NCBI GenBank assembly: GCA_937982065.1
Contig: CALJMO010000067.1
Span: forward strand, 1 to 64,000
Direction: 5' to 3'
DNA from: an uncultured Collinsella sp.
Lineage (GTDB): Bacteria > Actinomycetota > Coriobacteriia > Coriobacteriales > Coriobacteriaceae
Length of the DNA: 64,000 nucleotides
In this document: one piece after another, positions 52,739-61,063 of the stretch
Layout of the letters: every line of letters begins with the position of its first letter
Numbering within the stretch: position 1 is the stretch's first letter
Notes under the pieces: model-generated
Databases searched by the model: none
What the model was told of the DNA's origin: nothing
The model's input: only the letters and a program-made list of their open reading frames with translations
Translations under genes and position numbers: made by a program

Positions 52739-53037
52739 GCCTCAATCTGTAACAGTTACGCGGCAAAACCGGGTCTTACTGTTACAGATCGAGACATTCC
52801 TCTCGGCCCATCCTCAACAATCTAGATCTGTAACAGCTAGGCCCACTTTTGGCCCCTATCTGTTACAGATCGAGACAAACCAAACCCGCCTGCTAGAAAA
52901 TCTCAATCTGTAACAACAACTCGGCAAAATCCGTCCCTCGTGTTACAGATTTAGACAAACGAAGACCGTCCTGCCGAAACATCTCGATCTGTAACACTTA
53001 GCCGCCCAAATCGGGTCTAGATGTTACAGATCGAGAT
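52739..53037. repeat. Array of four 57-bp palindromic units, 80-81-bp period
   Basis: Units at 52739-52795, 52820-52876, 52900-52956 and 52981-53037, each exactly 57 bp, with spacers of 24, 23 and 24 bp. Every arm carries the nonamer ATCTGTAAC or its complement. The spacers are not identical but share a CC-G-CCTGC-like core in most. It lies between the oxidoreductase promoter region and the initiator tRNA terminator. Confidence 0.88.
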
Positions 53038-53085
53038 TTTGTTTGAGAGGCCAAGAATTGGACCGAAAACACAGTCCCGGGATAA

Positions 53086-53116
53086 CAAAAAAGCTCGCCG
53101 GCTAGGCCGACGAGCT
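53086..53116 (-). terminator. Terminator of the initiator tRNA gene
   Basis: AGCTCGTCGGC and GCCGGCGAGCT pair on the minus strand and run into TTTTTTG, 10 bases after the tRNA CCA end. Confidence 0.88.
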
Positions 53117-53125
53117 GCAAGTTCT

Positions 53126-53202
53126 TGGTCGCGGGGGCAGGATTTGAACCTACGACCTCCGGGTTATGAGCCCGGCGAGCTACCAGACTGCTCCACCCCG
53201 CA
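53126..53202 (-). tRNA. Initiator tRNA-fMet (CAT)
   Basis: A 77-base cloverleaf with encoded CCA (53126-53128). The anticodon loop reads CTCATAA and its stem has the three stacked G-C pairs (GGG/CCC) that mark initiator tRNAs. The D and T arms match the E. coli initiator closely. The first pair is U1-G72 rather than the usual C1-A72 mismatch; both are weak pairs. Confidence 0.95.
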
Positions 53203-53398
53203 ATGTCTGGGCGCCTCATGTGCGCAAGAAAGAATATTACGCGGGAGTTCGGTAAACGGCAAGGAAAATCTCGTAGAGCATAATTCCTTCATATTTAAAC
53301 CCCTCAGCCCCTATCACCGTAAACGAATCGCAGCCGAGCGCCGTCGACGGCACGTATACAATGGTGCGCGTCCTTTTATGCCAACACCGGGAGTAGAC

Positions 53399-54172
53399 AT
53401 GCTGCTCGCTATCGATATGGGAAACACGCAGACGGCCATGGGGCTGTTTGACGGAGACGAGCTGGTGCAGTCGTGGCGTATGCCCACCGACCGCTCCTAT
53501 ACCGCCGACGAGATCCACGTGCGCCTGATGGGCTTCTTTAAGATGTATGACCTCTCGCTCGGCGCGGTCGACGCGATCGCCTTTGCCGGCGTGGTGCCGC
53601 AGCTCTCGCGCGAGTGGCACGCCGTGGCCGACCGCATTGCCGCGGACGCCATCGTCATCGGGCCGCAGACGGCCGCCGTGACCAAGTTGCGGGCGGCGCG
53701 CCCCCAGGCCGTTGGTGCCGACCGCATCGCCAACGCCGTCGCTGCCGAGACCTTCTACGACGCGCCGGCGATCGTGGTGGACTTTGGCACCGCAACCAAT
53801 ATCGACGTCATTGATGAGGACGGCTATTACATTGGCGGAGCGATTGCGCCGGGCATCCGTATCTCCATGGACGCGCTTGCTGCCCGTGCCGCCAAGCTCG
53901 CCAGCGTGCCGCTCGAGGCGCCCGAGCACGCCATCGGCCGTGACACCGAGGAATGCATCAAGGTCGGCGCCGTGGTGGGCGCTGCCGCCATGGCCGAGGG
54001 CCTGGTCACACGCATGAAGCGCGAGCTGGGTCGTGAGGACGCCACCGTTATCGCCACGGGCGGTCTCGCCGGCATCGTCGCCGATTCGACCGATGCCTTC
54101 GACGTGGTCGACAGACAACTCACCATCAAAGGCATCTGCGAAATCTACCGCCGCATGCAGGAGCTGGGATAG
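53399..54172 (+). CDS. coaX: Type III pantothenate kinase
   Basis: First step of CoA synthesis from pantothenate, in the cytoplasm. At 257 aa it has the family size. The ASKHA motifs are visible: DMGNTQTAMGLFDG at the start (phosphate 1), VDFGTATNIDVI in the middle and GGAIAPGIRISMDAL. The start is ATG 53399, behind GGGAG; the longer open frame to the left runs across the tRNA gene and is spurious. Confidence 0.93.
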   Translation: MLLAIDMGNTQTAMGLFDGDELVQSWRMPTDRSYTADEIHVRLMGFFKMYDLSLGAVDAIAFAGVVPQLSREWHAVADRIAADAIVIGPQTAAVTKLRAARPQAVGADRIANAVAAETFYDAPAIVVDFGTATNIDVIDEDGYYIGGAIAPGIRISMDALAARAAKLASVPLEAPEHAIGRDTEECIKVGAVVGAAAMAEGLVTRMKRELGREDATVIATGGLAGIVADSTDAFDVVDRQLTIKGICEIYRRMQELG

Positions 54173-54252
54173 AGCAGGGGCTTAAGTCAAGCACGCCCGA
54201 TGCCACAGTCCCCGCAAACGTTCGCCAAGCCCATTCCCCAGACAGGCGAAAC

Positions 54253-54280
54253 CCTCCCCGGCACAGGCCGAGGAGGGTCT
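54253..54280. terminator. Hairpin between coaX and the biotin-ligase-like gene
   Basis: ACCCTCC and GGAGGGT with inner CGGC/GCCG form the stem between convergent genes, followed by CTTGTTGT on the plus strand and TTT on the minus strand. Confidence 0.65.
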
Positions 54281-54317
54281 TGTTGTCATCGTTATCTTTG
54301 GGCGCGGGCGGCTCGCG

Positions 54318-55019
54318 TTACAGCCCGCGAATCCGTACGGCCTCGGGCGGAAACTCCTGCTCGCCGGCATCGGTCTTGATGGTCGCGCGGCCCCAGATGT
54401 CCAGGCCCGCAAACACACCGACCGCAAGCGGCAAACCGCTGGGCGGCACCGCCGCAACTTGGCGGCCCAGCAGCGGCACCATGTCGAAGTACTCGCCCAG
54501 CACGGGAGCCAGCGGCCCTGCGGCGCCTTGCGGCGTGTTGGCAACAACCGCCCAGGCGTCCACGCGGGCCAGCATGGCGGCGGCCAGCGCCTCGACCAGC
54601 GCTTCGTCAGCCACGTCCACACCGAGCTCGCTCAACGCCGAACGCTCAATATCCACCGTCACGGCACCGAACATGCCCGCAGCACCGGCACCGCCGTTCA
54701 CGGCAACACGCGCGAGCGACGTCTCAAACGCAGGCGCACCGCACACGATATCGCTCGGCCACTGGATACCCACCTTACCGGCAAGGCCCAACCCCGGCGT
54801 CGAAGCCGTGCCCACGAGCGCGTCCATCATGCCCATCGCGGCCACAAACGGCAGGCCGTGGAAGGCGTGCATATTCACATCCGGACGCACGACCAGCGAA
54901 AACGTCAGCGAAGCATCGCCCGCGCTCCACGCGCACCAGCCCGCGGACACGCCCTCGCGGCCCGCGTCGCGCGCCGCGTCGAGCTCGGTGCCAGCGGCAA
55001 CAGCATTCATCTCGATCAT
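54318..55019 (-). CDS. Biotin-protein-ligase-like protein, divergent
   Basis: A 233-aa protein with the biotin/lipoate ligase fold (about 20-180) and a C-terminal beta barrel. In BirA the motif KWPND holds the catalytic Lys; here it reads QWPSD. The biotin-binding GRGW loop is also altered (SAGWCAWSAG). It could be a ligase with changed chemistry, or an inactive regulator. It directly abuts folP-folK with no gap, so the two are co-transcribed. Confidence 0.62.
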   Translation of the reverse strand: MIEMNAVAAGTELDAARDAGREGVSAGWCAWSAGDASLTFSLVVRPDVNMHAFHGLPFVAAMGMMDALVGTASTPGLGLAGKVGIQWPSDIVCGAPAFETSLARVAVNGGAGAAGMFGAVTVDIERSALSELGVDVADEALVEALAAAMLARVDAWAVVANTPQGAAGPLAPVLGEYFDMVPLLGRQVAAVPPSGLPLAVGVFAGLDIWGRATIKTDAGEQEFPPEAVRIRGL

Positions 55020-56750
55020 CTACATACGCCCCAATTCGCCCACGATATGGCCCACGCGGTCCTCGGGCTCCTTGACCTCGACACCGTTGTAGCGGAAGAA
55101 CCGCGCCGGGTCGTGCATCAGGTCCTCGAGCGGCACCAGCACAAAGTCGCGTTCGCCGATCAGCGGATGCGGCAGGCGCAGCTTTTTGCCGCCGTGGGTC
55201 TCGCCGTCCATCCACAGCAGGTCCAGGTCGATGGTGCGCGGACCGTTGGCCTTGGCCTTTTTGGAGCGGTCGCGCCCCAGCTCGGCCTCGATCTTCATGA
55301 GCTCATCGAGCAGCACCAGCGGCGCCAGCTCGGTCTTGATCTCGATGACGGCGTTGGCAAACGCGTCCTGGCGCGTCTCGTAGGCCGGCTCGCTCTCGTA
55401 AATCTTGGAGGAGTTGGACACGCAGGTGAGTGGAATCTCGGCGATCATCTCGCGTGCAGCGCGGATGTTGTCGCAGCGATGCCCCAGGTTGGAGCCCACG
55501 GCCACAAACGCGCGGCGCGGCTGCGGCTTGGCAACCGCCCAGTAGCCGTTTAGGAACTGCGCAAAACCCGCGGCGTCGTGCACGCGCACGATGTTGGCAC
55601 CGGCCTGGATGGCGCCCAGGCACACGCCAAACGTAGCGGCATCGCGCTCGGCGGCCTCGGTCACGCCCGAGACGGCGCCCACAAAGCGCTTGCGCGACAC
55701 GGCGCACATGAGCGGATAGCCCAGTGACGCCATCTTGGCAGTCTCGCGCTGGATGACGATGTCCTCGTTAGCCGACTTACCAAAGCCCGGGCCAGGATCG
55801 ATGCAGATGCGGTCGCGCGACACGCCGGCATGGATGAGTGTGCGGGCCTGGTCAGACAGAAAGCCCATGACGCGGCGCATGATGGGCGCCGAATCGGGCA
55901 GGGTGAAGCGGCGGAGCTGCGAGGTGGGCACGTAGGCTTCCTCGCGGCGGGCGCTGCGGCGCATCATGGCGGCCAGACGGTCATTGGACTCCGATGCGGC
56001 CTCGGTGGCTGCGGGCGCGGGCGCGACGGTCTCGGCGGCAGCAGTCTGCTCGGTGGCGGGCGTCTCCTGCTCGCTTGCAGGCTCGGACGTGGGCTCCGGT
56101 TCGCCAAACGGCAACGAGGGCTGCACCACGCCGCCCGGAAGCTTGGCCTCCGACTTAGGCTCACCCAGCAACTTGCCGCGACGGCGGCGAGCCGGCTTCT
56201 CGGCCTCACGCGCGGCCTCGGCAGCCGCCTCGCGCGCCTTCTCGGCAACAAACGCTGCTGCCGAGGTATCGAGCTGCACCGTTGCGTGCGTGCGGGTGGG
56301 CGCGGCGACCTCGCCGGCATGCATCACGATGATGCCGCAGGTGCTCGTCTTAACAAACTCGACCATCTTGGGATCGGTGAAGCCGGTCACGTCGTTGACG
56401 ATCGAGGCGCCGCAGCGCACGGCCGCCTTGGCAACCGCCACATGACGCGTGTCGATCGAGACGATGGCGCCCTCCTTGGCCAGCGCGCGCACCACGGGCA
56501 GCACGCGGCGAGCCTCCTCGTCGGGGTTGACCGGGGTAAAGCCGGGGCGCGTGGACTCGCCGCCCACGTCGATGATGTCGGCGCCGGCGTCGAGCATCGC
56601 CAGGCCGTACTCGATGGCGGCATCCGGATCGAAGTGCTCCCCGCCATCGCTAAACGAATCGGGCGTCACGTTGAGGACGCCCATGATGCGCGGACGGTCA
56701 AAGCTGAGCTCATACTTTCCGCACCGCCATGTCTTGCTGTCGTTCGCCAT
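55020..56750 (-). CDS. folP-folK: Dihydropteroate synthase-HPPK fusion with a disordered insert
   Basis: A 576-aa bifunctional folate enzyme. DHPS motifs are VLNVTPDSFSDGG (25-37), GGESTRPG (63-70) and, later, DPGPGFGK (318-325). HPPK occupies 411-576 (AFVAVGSNLGHR, GPRTIDLDLLW). Between the DHPS strands, about residues 148-285 are an Ala/Glu/Pro-rich insert of roughly 130 residues, absent from ordinary DHPS. The start ATG 56750 is 6 bases after AGGAGG; the ATG 6 bases earlier touches that site. HPPK normally precedes DHPS in the pathway; the fusion order here is DHPS first. Confidence 0.9.
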   Translation of the reverse strand: MANDSKTWRCGKYELSFDRPRIMGVLNVTPDSFSDGGEHFDPDAAIEYGLAMLDAGADIIDVGGESTRPGFTPVNPDEEARRVLPVVRALAKEGAIVSIDTRHVAVAKAAVRCGASIVNDVTGFTDPKMVEFVKTSTCGIIVMHAGEVAAPTRTHATVQLDTSAAAFVAEKAREAAAEAAREAEKPARRRRGKLLGEPKSEAKLPGGVVQPSLPFGEPEPTSEPASEQETPATEQTAAAETVAPAPAATEAASESNDRLAAMMRRSARREEAYVPTSQLRRFTLPDSAPIMRRVMGFLSDQARTLIHAGVSRDRICIDPGPGFGKSANEDIVIQRETAKMASLGYPLMCAVSRKRFVGAVSGVTEAAERDAATFGVCLGAIQAGANIVRVHDAAGFAQFLNGYWAVAKPQPRRAFVAVGSNLGHRCDNIRAAREMIAEIPLTCVSNSSKIYESEPAYETRQDAFANAVIEIKTELAPLVLLDELMKIEAELGRDRSKKAKANGPRTIDLDLLWMDGETHGGKKLRLPHPLIGERDFVLVPLEDLMHDPARFFRYNGVEVKEPEDRVGHIVGELGRM

Positions 56751-56845
56751 GAACATCCTCCTAAAATGCCCACGCCGCCGAGCTTGGGGAGCTGGCGGCG
56801 GGGTCGCTTTGCACTCAGTCTTTCTATTGTATCCGCGCGCGCGGG

Positions 56846-57598
56846 CTAGAACGCAAACGCGGCCGCGATGTCGCAAGAAATCAGCAGGTCGGCATTTGCA
56901 TCCTGATCGGTGGGAGCAAGGTTGCATATGGCCAGCGTATCGCCGGTAAAGTAACGCGTAAGGCCTGCCGCCGGATACACCACGAGCGAGGTCCCGCCCA
57001 CAATGAGGGCATCGGCCGCGGCGATGGCGGCAACGGCACCGGTCAGCACGTGCTCGTCGAGCGGCTCCTCGTAGAGCACTACATCGGGCTTGATGCGCCC
57101 GCCGCACGCAGGACACACAGGCGCACCCGCGGCGTCCTCGTGCTCGCGCGAGCAAATCCACTCGGCGCTATAGACCGCGCCGCACGACTGGCAAATGTTG
57201 CGATGGACCGATCCGTGCAGCTCGAACACGCGTTGCGAGCCGGCCATCTGATGCAGGCCGTCGATATTTTGCGTCACCACGGCATCAAGCTTGCCGGCGC
57301 GCTCCAGCTCGGCCAGCTTGATGTGGCAGCGGTTGGGCTTAGCGTTAAGCGCGATCATCTTGGTGCGGTAGAAGTCGAAGAACTCGGCCGGGTGCACCTC
57401 GTAAAAGCTATGCGAGAGCATGGTCTCGGGCGGGTAGGCAAACTGTTGCTGATATAGGCCGTCCACGCTGCGGAAATCGGGGATGCCACTCGCCGTGGAA
57501 ACGCCCGCGCCGCCAAAGAAGACCACGCGCTTGTGGGTGCCGAACAGCTCCGCCAGCGCGGCGGAGGCCTGTTTGGAGTCCGTTATCGCCTGCGTCAT
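56846..57598 (-). CDS. cobB: Sir2-family NAD-dependent protein deacylase
   Basis: A 250-aa sirtuin. NAD-binding GAGVSTASGIPDFRS, the catalytic core TQNIDGLH, HGSVHRNIC, and the zinc site of two Cys pairs (CQSCG and CPACGG) are all present. It removes acetyl or acyl groups from lysines, for example on acyl-CoA synthetases. The start ATG 57598 lies behind GAGGA; the longer frame has no site. Confidence 0.92.
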   Translation of the reverse strand: MTQAITDSKQASAALAELFGTHKRVVFFGGAGVSTASGIPDFRSVDGLYQQQFAYPPETMLSHSFYEVHPAEFFDFYRTKMIALNAKPNRCHIKLAELERAGKLDAVVTQNIDGLHQMAGSQRVFELHGSVHRNICQSCGAVYSAEWICSREHEDAAGAPVCPACGGRIKPDVVLYEEPLDEHVLTGAVAAIAAADALIVGGTSLVVYPAAGLTRYFTGDTLAICNLAPTDQDANADLLISCDIAAAFAF

Positions 57599-57734
57599 AT
57601 GAGTCCTCCGTCCTTGTTGGTCGGGCAGCGTCGGGCGATGTCCCAGCATGCGGCCTTTGGGTCAGCACGCGCGGTGCCCACCACCGCCCCTGTTGCGCTA
57701 ATCTTAAGCCTGCCAACCCCGTCGAAAGGACACC

Positions 57735-58553
57735 ATGCCTCAGACTTACACTTTCGCCTCGTGGAACGTCAACGGCCTGCGCGCCGTGCTCAAAAAGGAC
57801 CCGAGCTTTATCCAGATCGCGCAAGAACTCGACGTCGATATCCTGGCGCTGCAAGAGACCAAGCTGCAGGAGGGCCAGGTCGATATCGACCTGCCCGGCT
57901 ATCACCAAACCTGGAGCTACGCCGAGCGCAAGGGCTACTCGGGCACCGCGGTCTTTAGCCGCCAGGAACCGCTGCGCGTACTGCGCGCCGATGCGCTGCT
58001 GCCCTACGCCGGCGAGGGCGAGGCGGCCGAGCTCGTCGCCCAAGCCGCGACCGAGGGCCGCGTCTGCGCGCTGGAGTTCGACAAGTTCTGGTTTGTGGAT
58101 GTCTACACTCCCAACGCGCAAAACGAACTCGCCCGCATCGACGTGCGCATGGCCTGGGACGATGCCTACCGCGGCTTTTTGAACGCGCTCGAGTGCGAGA
58201 CCGGCAAACCCGTCGTAACTTGCGGCGACTTTAACGTGGCGCACGAGGAGATCGACCTTAAGAACCCCAAGTCCAACCGCGGCAACGCAGGCTTTTCGGA
58301 CGAGGAGCGCGGCAAGTTTACCGAGCTGCTCAACGGCGGGTTTACCGATACCTGGCGCGCGGCAAACCCCGACGTCGAGGGCGTCTACAGCTGGTGGAGC
58401 TACCGCTTTAATGCCCGTAAGAACAACGCAGGCTGGCGCATCGATTACTTTCTGGTAAGCGATTCGATCGCCGCCAACGTTCGCGACACCGGTATCCGTG
58501 GCGATATCTTCGGCAGCGACCACTGCCCCGTCACCCTCACGCTAGAGCTCTAG
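57735..58553 (+). CDS. xth: Exodeoxyribonuclease III / AP endonuclease
   Basis: A 272-aa Mg2+-dependent nuclease of base-excision repair. The motifs SWNVNGLRA, LQETKLQ, GDFNVAH, NNAGWRIDYFLVS and GSDHCPV contain the catalytic Asn, Glu, Asp and His residues. ATG 57735 follows GAAAGGA. It is transcribed alone, divergent from cobB. Confidence 0.94.
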   Translation: MPQTYTFASWNVNGLRAVLKKDPSFIQIAQELDVDILALQETKLQEGQVDIDLPGYHQTWSYAERKGYSGTAVFSRQEPLRVLRADALLPYAGEGEAAELVAQAATEGRVCALEFDKFWFVDVYTPNAQNELARIDVRMAWDDAYRGFLNALECETGKPVVTCGDFNVAHEEIDLKNPKSNRGNAGFSDEERGKFTELLNGGFTDTWRAANPDVEGVYSWWSYRFNARKNNAGWRIDYFLVSDSIAANVRDTGIRGDIFGSDHCPVTLTLEL

Positions 58554-58566
58554 CCCCAAGTAATTT

Positions 58567-58592
58567 CCTGGGGGACAGAGGAAAACAGATCA
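58567..58592. repeat. Partial inverted copy of the 31-bp TGATCC palindrome
   Basis: Read on the minus strand it is TGATCTGTTTTCCTCTGTCC continuing CCCAGG, which matches the 31-bp units at 36453, 43280 and 43519 apart from its far end. Confidence 0.6.
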
Positions 58593-58613
58593 TGTGACCC
58601 CTCTCCCCCTATA

Positions 58614-58680
58614 AGTTGCGGTGGAATAGTTCCTGTTTGGGCAGCAAATTGCCAAAAACGAGAACTATTCCACCGCAAGT
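58614..58680. repeat. 67-bp palindromic element, copy 2
   Basis: Arms 58614-58633 and 58661-58680 match at 18 of 20 positions and share the sequence of the 4232-4298 element. An inner GGCAAATTGCC-like dyad (GGCAGCAAATTGCC) lies in the loop. It is again between convergent genes (xth and the ECF S component). Confidence 0.78.
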
Positions 58681-58702
58681 TCGTGAGGGAACGCGAAATG
58701 CC

Positions 58703-59365
58703 TTACAGCCCGTATTTCACGACGACACGGTTAATGCGACGGCACCAAGGCTTGTACAAGGCGGCCAAGAACACGCAGGTCGCGAGGCCGTGTGTGATAT
58801 CGAACGGCACTGCCGTGGCAAGACGCGCCATGGCACCCGCCCACGTGAGCGGTTGAACAAAACCGATAATGTCGTAGGCGTTGATCACAACGCCGTACAG
58901 CAAACCCGAAGCAAAGCCGTAGGTCAGCAGCGCCGGCATACGCACGGCGCCATCGGCGCGATCAAAAGCGCCGGCATGCGCCAGCGCACCGCCAACGTAT
59001 CCCACGAGCCCCCAGGCATACATCTGCCACGGCGTCCACATGCCCTGCCCAAAAAAGAAATTGCTGGTCAGCGCCGCCAACGCACCGACCATAAAGCCGT
59101 TACGACGACCGAGTGTCGCCCCGGCGATAATGGCGATGGCACTCACGGGTTTAAAGTCGGGAATGGGTCCAAACAGGATGCGCCCCGCCGCCGCCAGCGC
59201 CGCCAGCACCAGCGTGGGCATAATCTGACGCAGGCCTGGACGCGATGCCTCATAGCCCGCAAAGAACAGCGCAAGCACCAACGCCACCACAACCAGCATG
59301 GCCAACGCTGTCTGCTCAACACCCGCCAGCAACGCGGCAGCCATCACCGCCGGCACCGCCAACAA
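58703..59365 (-). CDS. ECF transporter S component
   Basis: A 220-aa membrane protein of about six helices with the substrate-binding-component motif GRILFGPIPDFKPVSAIAII and GATLGRRNGFMVGALAA. It resembles the S components often assigned to cobalamin-related or unknown vitamin substrates. The start is uncertain: the frame opens right after the ATPase stop and has only TTG codons (59365, 59368) near the N-terminus. It is the third gene of the T-A-S operon. Confidence 0.75.
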   Translation of the reverse strand: MLAVPAVMAAALLAGVEQTALAMLVVVALVLALFFAGYEASRPGLRQIMPTLVLAALAAAGRILFGPIPDFKPVSAIAIIAGATLGRRNGFMVGALAALTSNFFFGQGMWTPWQMYAWGLVGYVGGALAHAGAFDRADGAVRMPALLTYGFASGLLYGVVINAYDIIGFVQPLTWAGAMARLATAVPFDITHGLATCVFLAALYKPWCRRINRVVVKYGL

Positions 59366-59419
59366 CAGCGGATCTCCAGTTTTGCAAGCAAACGCGAGAA
59401 ACGACAGTCCGTCATCCCA

Positions 59420-61063
59420 TCACGCCCTATAGAACACGTTGTCGGCAAAGAAGTCGGCCGGGGACTCCATGCAGGCAATCTCGCCGTCAAACATCATGGC
59501 GACGTCGTCGGCTACCTGCTCGGCAAAGTCCAAATCGTGCGTAGCCATGATGACGGTGCCGCCAGCCTTCGCATGGTCACGCAGGGCGCGGGCGATGGTG
59601 CGGCGGCTGAACAGGTCTAGACCCTTGGTGGGCTCATCGAGCAATAGCAGTTCGGGGCCGATTAGCAGCAGTTTTGCCAATGCAAGCAGTTGACGCTGCC
59701 CGCCCGAAAGATCGTACGGATGGCGTCCATCCAGACCCGACAACCCCAAGCTCGCCGCACGCTCCCGCGCCAAGTTCTCGTCATATCCGCAGGTCGAGGC
59801 CCATTCCATCAGCTCATCGCGAACCGTCTCGGCAACCAGCAATGCTTTGGGATTCTGAGGCAGCAGCGCCGCCGAGGCCGCTCCGCGCACCATGCGGCCG
59901 CGCTGCAGCTTGGCGGTCTTCGCCAGCACCGAGAGTATCGTCGACTTACCGCATCCGTTGCCGCCCACGATCGCATGCACCGCACCGGCCGAAAACGACG
60001 CATCGAGCCCGCGCAGCACCCAGCCGGACGCTCGATCGTAGCGAAACCAGCCTTCCGACAGGGTGGTAGCCGACCTGCCGTGCATTTTTTGGAGTATTCT
60101 GCTTCCATCCGTGCGCGAGAAGGCTTCCAAGCCGTTCTCGAGCGACGTTTGCGCCACAAATTCGGACGATTTGTCCAATTCCAAACTTTTTTTCGCGCTC
60201 GATACGACCCCGGGCGGCTCCAGAGAGCCAAAATTGTCCTCACGCCTGCTGAATACTCCATTTTTTGCACATCGGATGGCACCCCACCCCAACGTGTCAT
60301 CGGAAAACAGCGATTCTCGGCGTCCCAAAGATGCCATATCCGCCACCTCGCGCACGCGCCCGCCCTCAATCCGGTACGCGCACGTCGCGTATTCGAGCAT
60401 TGGGCGCGGCTGGTGCGTGGCCACGACAACCGTGCAGCCCAACTCGCGATTCACGCGAAACAGCGCATGCAGAAAACTCTTCTCGGCAACGGGGTCCAGT
60501 TGGGACGTGGGCTCGTCGAGCAGCAGCACGCGCGGGCGCAACGCCAGCACAGCTGCCAGCGACAGCAGCTGTTTGCGTCCGCCCGAAAGCGTATCGGTAT
60601 CGCGGTGGAGCCAATCCTCCAACCCAAAGAAATAGCTGGTCTCGGCCACGCGACGGCGCATCTCGTCACGCGACATGCCTAAGTTTTCCAGGCCAAACGC
60701 CATCTCGTGCCACACGGCCTCGCACACGATCTGGTTCTCGGGATCCTGGAACACATAACCCACGCGCTCCGCCGATGCCCGCACATCCATGTCGGCGACG
60801 GGCTCGCCCAGCACGCGCGCATCGCCAGTGCGCTCGCCCACCGGAGCGATCTCGGGCTTGAGCAGCGACAGCAGCGTCGACTTACCCGATCCGGTACCGC
60901 CAACAAGCAGCGCAAATGCACCTTGGGGAACAGACCAGTCGAGCCCCTCGAGCACCGCAGCATCAGCATCGGGGTAGGCAAAGCTCAGGCTCCGCACCTC
61001 AATCGCTGGCATATCCGGGCCGCACGCAGCGCCCGACACCGGGCCCCTGTCCAACCGAGCCAT
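59420..61063 (-). CDS. ECF transporter ATPase, two ABC domains fused
   Basis: A 547-aa protein carrying both ECF ATPases in one chain. Domain 1 has Walker A GGTGSGKS (55-62), LSGGRKQ and LLLDEPTSQLD; domain 2 has Walker A GGNGCGKS (367-374), LSGGQRQ and LLLDEPTKGLD. Residues 265-329 between them are a charged linker whose DNA (60080-60270) has inverted ends and looks like an inserted repeat element. Its ATG overlaps the stop of the T-component gene (TGATG). With the S and T proteins it drives uptake of a vitamin or similar compound. Confidence 0.88.
   Translation of the reverse strand: MARLDRGPVSGAACGPDMPAIEVRSLSFAYPDADAAVLEGLDWSVPQGAFALLVGGTGSGKSTLLSLLKPEIAPVGERTGDARVLGEPVADMDVRASAERVGYVFQDPENQIVCEAVWHEMAFGLENLGMSRDEMRRRVAETSYFFGLEDWLHRDTDTLSGGRKQLLSLAAVLALRPRVLLLDEPTSQLDPVAEKSFLHALFRVNRELGCTVVVATHQPRPMLEYATCAYRIEGGRVREVADMASLGRRESLFSDDTLGWGAIRCAKNGVFSRREDNFGSLEPPGVVSSAKKSLELDKSSEFVAQTSLENGLEAFSRTDGSRILQKMHGRSATTLSEGWFRYDRASGWVLRGLDASFSAGAVHAIVGGNGCGKSTILSVLAKTAKLQRGRMVRGAASAALLPQNPKALLVAETVRDELMEWASTCGYDENLARERAASLGLSGLDGRHPYDLSGGQRQLLALAKLLLIGPELLLLDEPTKGLDLFSRRTIARALRDHAKAGGTVIMATHDLDFAEQVADDVAMMFDGEIACMESPADFFADNVFYRA
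60080..60270. repeat. 191-bp element-like sequence inside the ECF ATPase gene
   Basis: The ends read GTGCA-N6-GGAGTATTCTGC and the inverted GTGCA-N6-GGAGTATTCAGC. The stretch falls exactly in the linker between the two ABC domains and is read through without stops. No target duplication was found. Confidence 0.5.

Noticed and set aside
52739..53037. CRISPR array from the regular 80-bp repeats
   Set aside because: The repeat unit is 57 bp, palindromic through its whole length and variable in the middle; spacers share a common core, there are only four units and no cas gene is near.
53021..53398. Upstream extension of coaX to 53021
   Set aside because: It would translate the antisense of the initiator tRNA and its terminator; ATG 53399 has a ribosome site and the family start DMGNT follows at once.
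56751..57161. N-terminal extension of the folP-folK frame
   Set aside because: The extra 137 residues are Arg/Cys-rich, overlap cobB on the same strand and lack family similarity; a perfect AGGAGG precedes ATG 56750.
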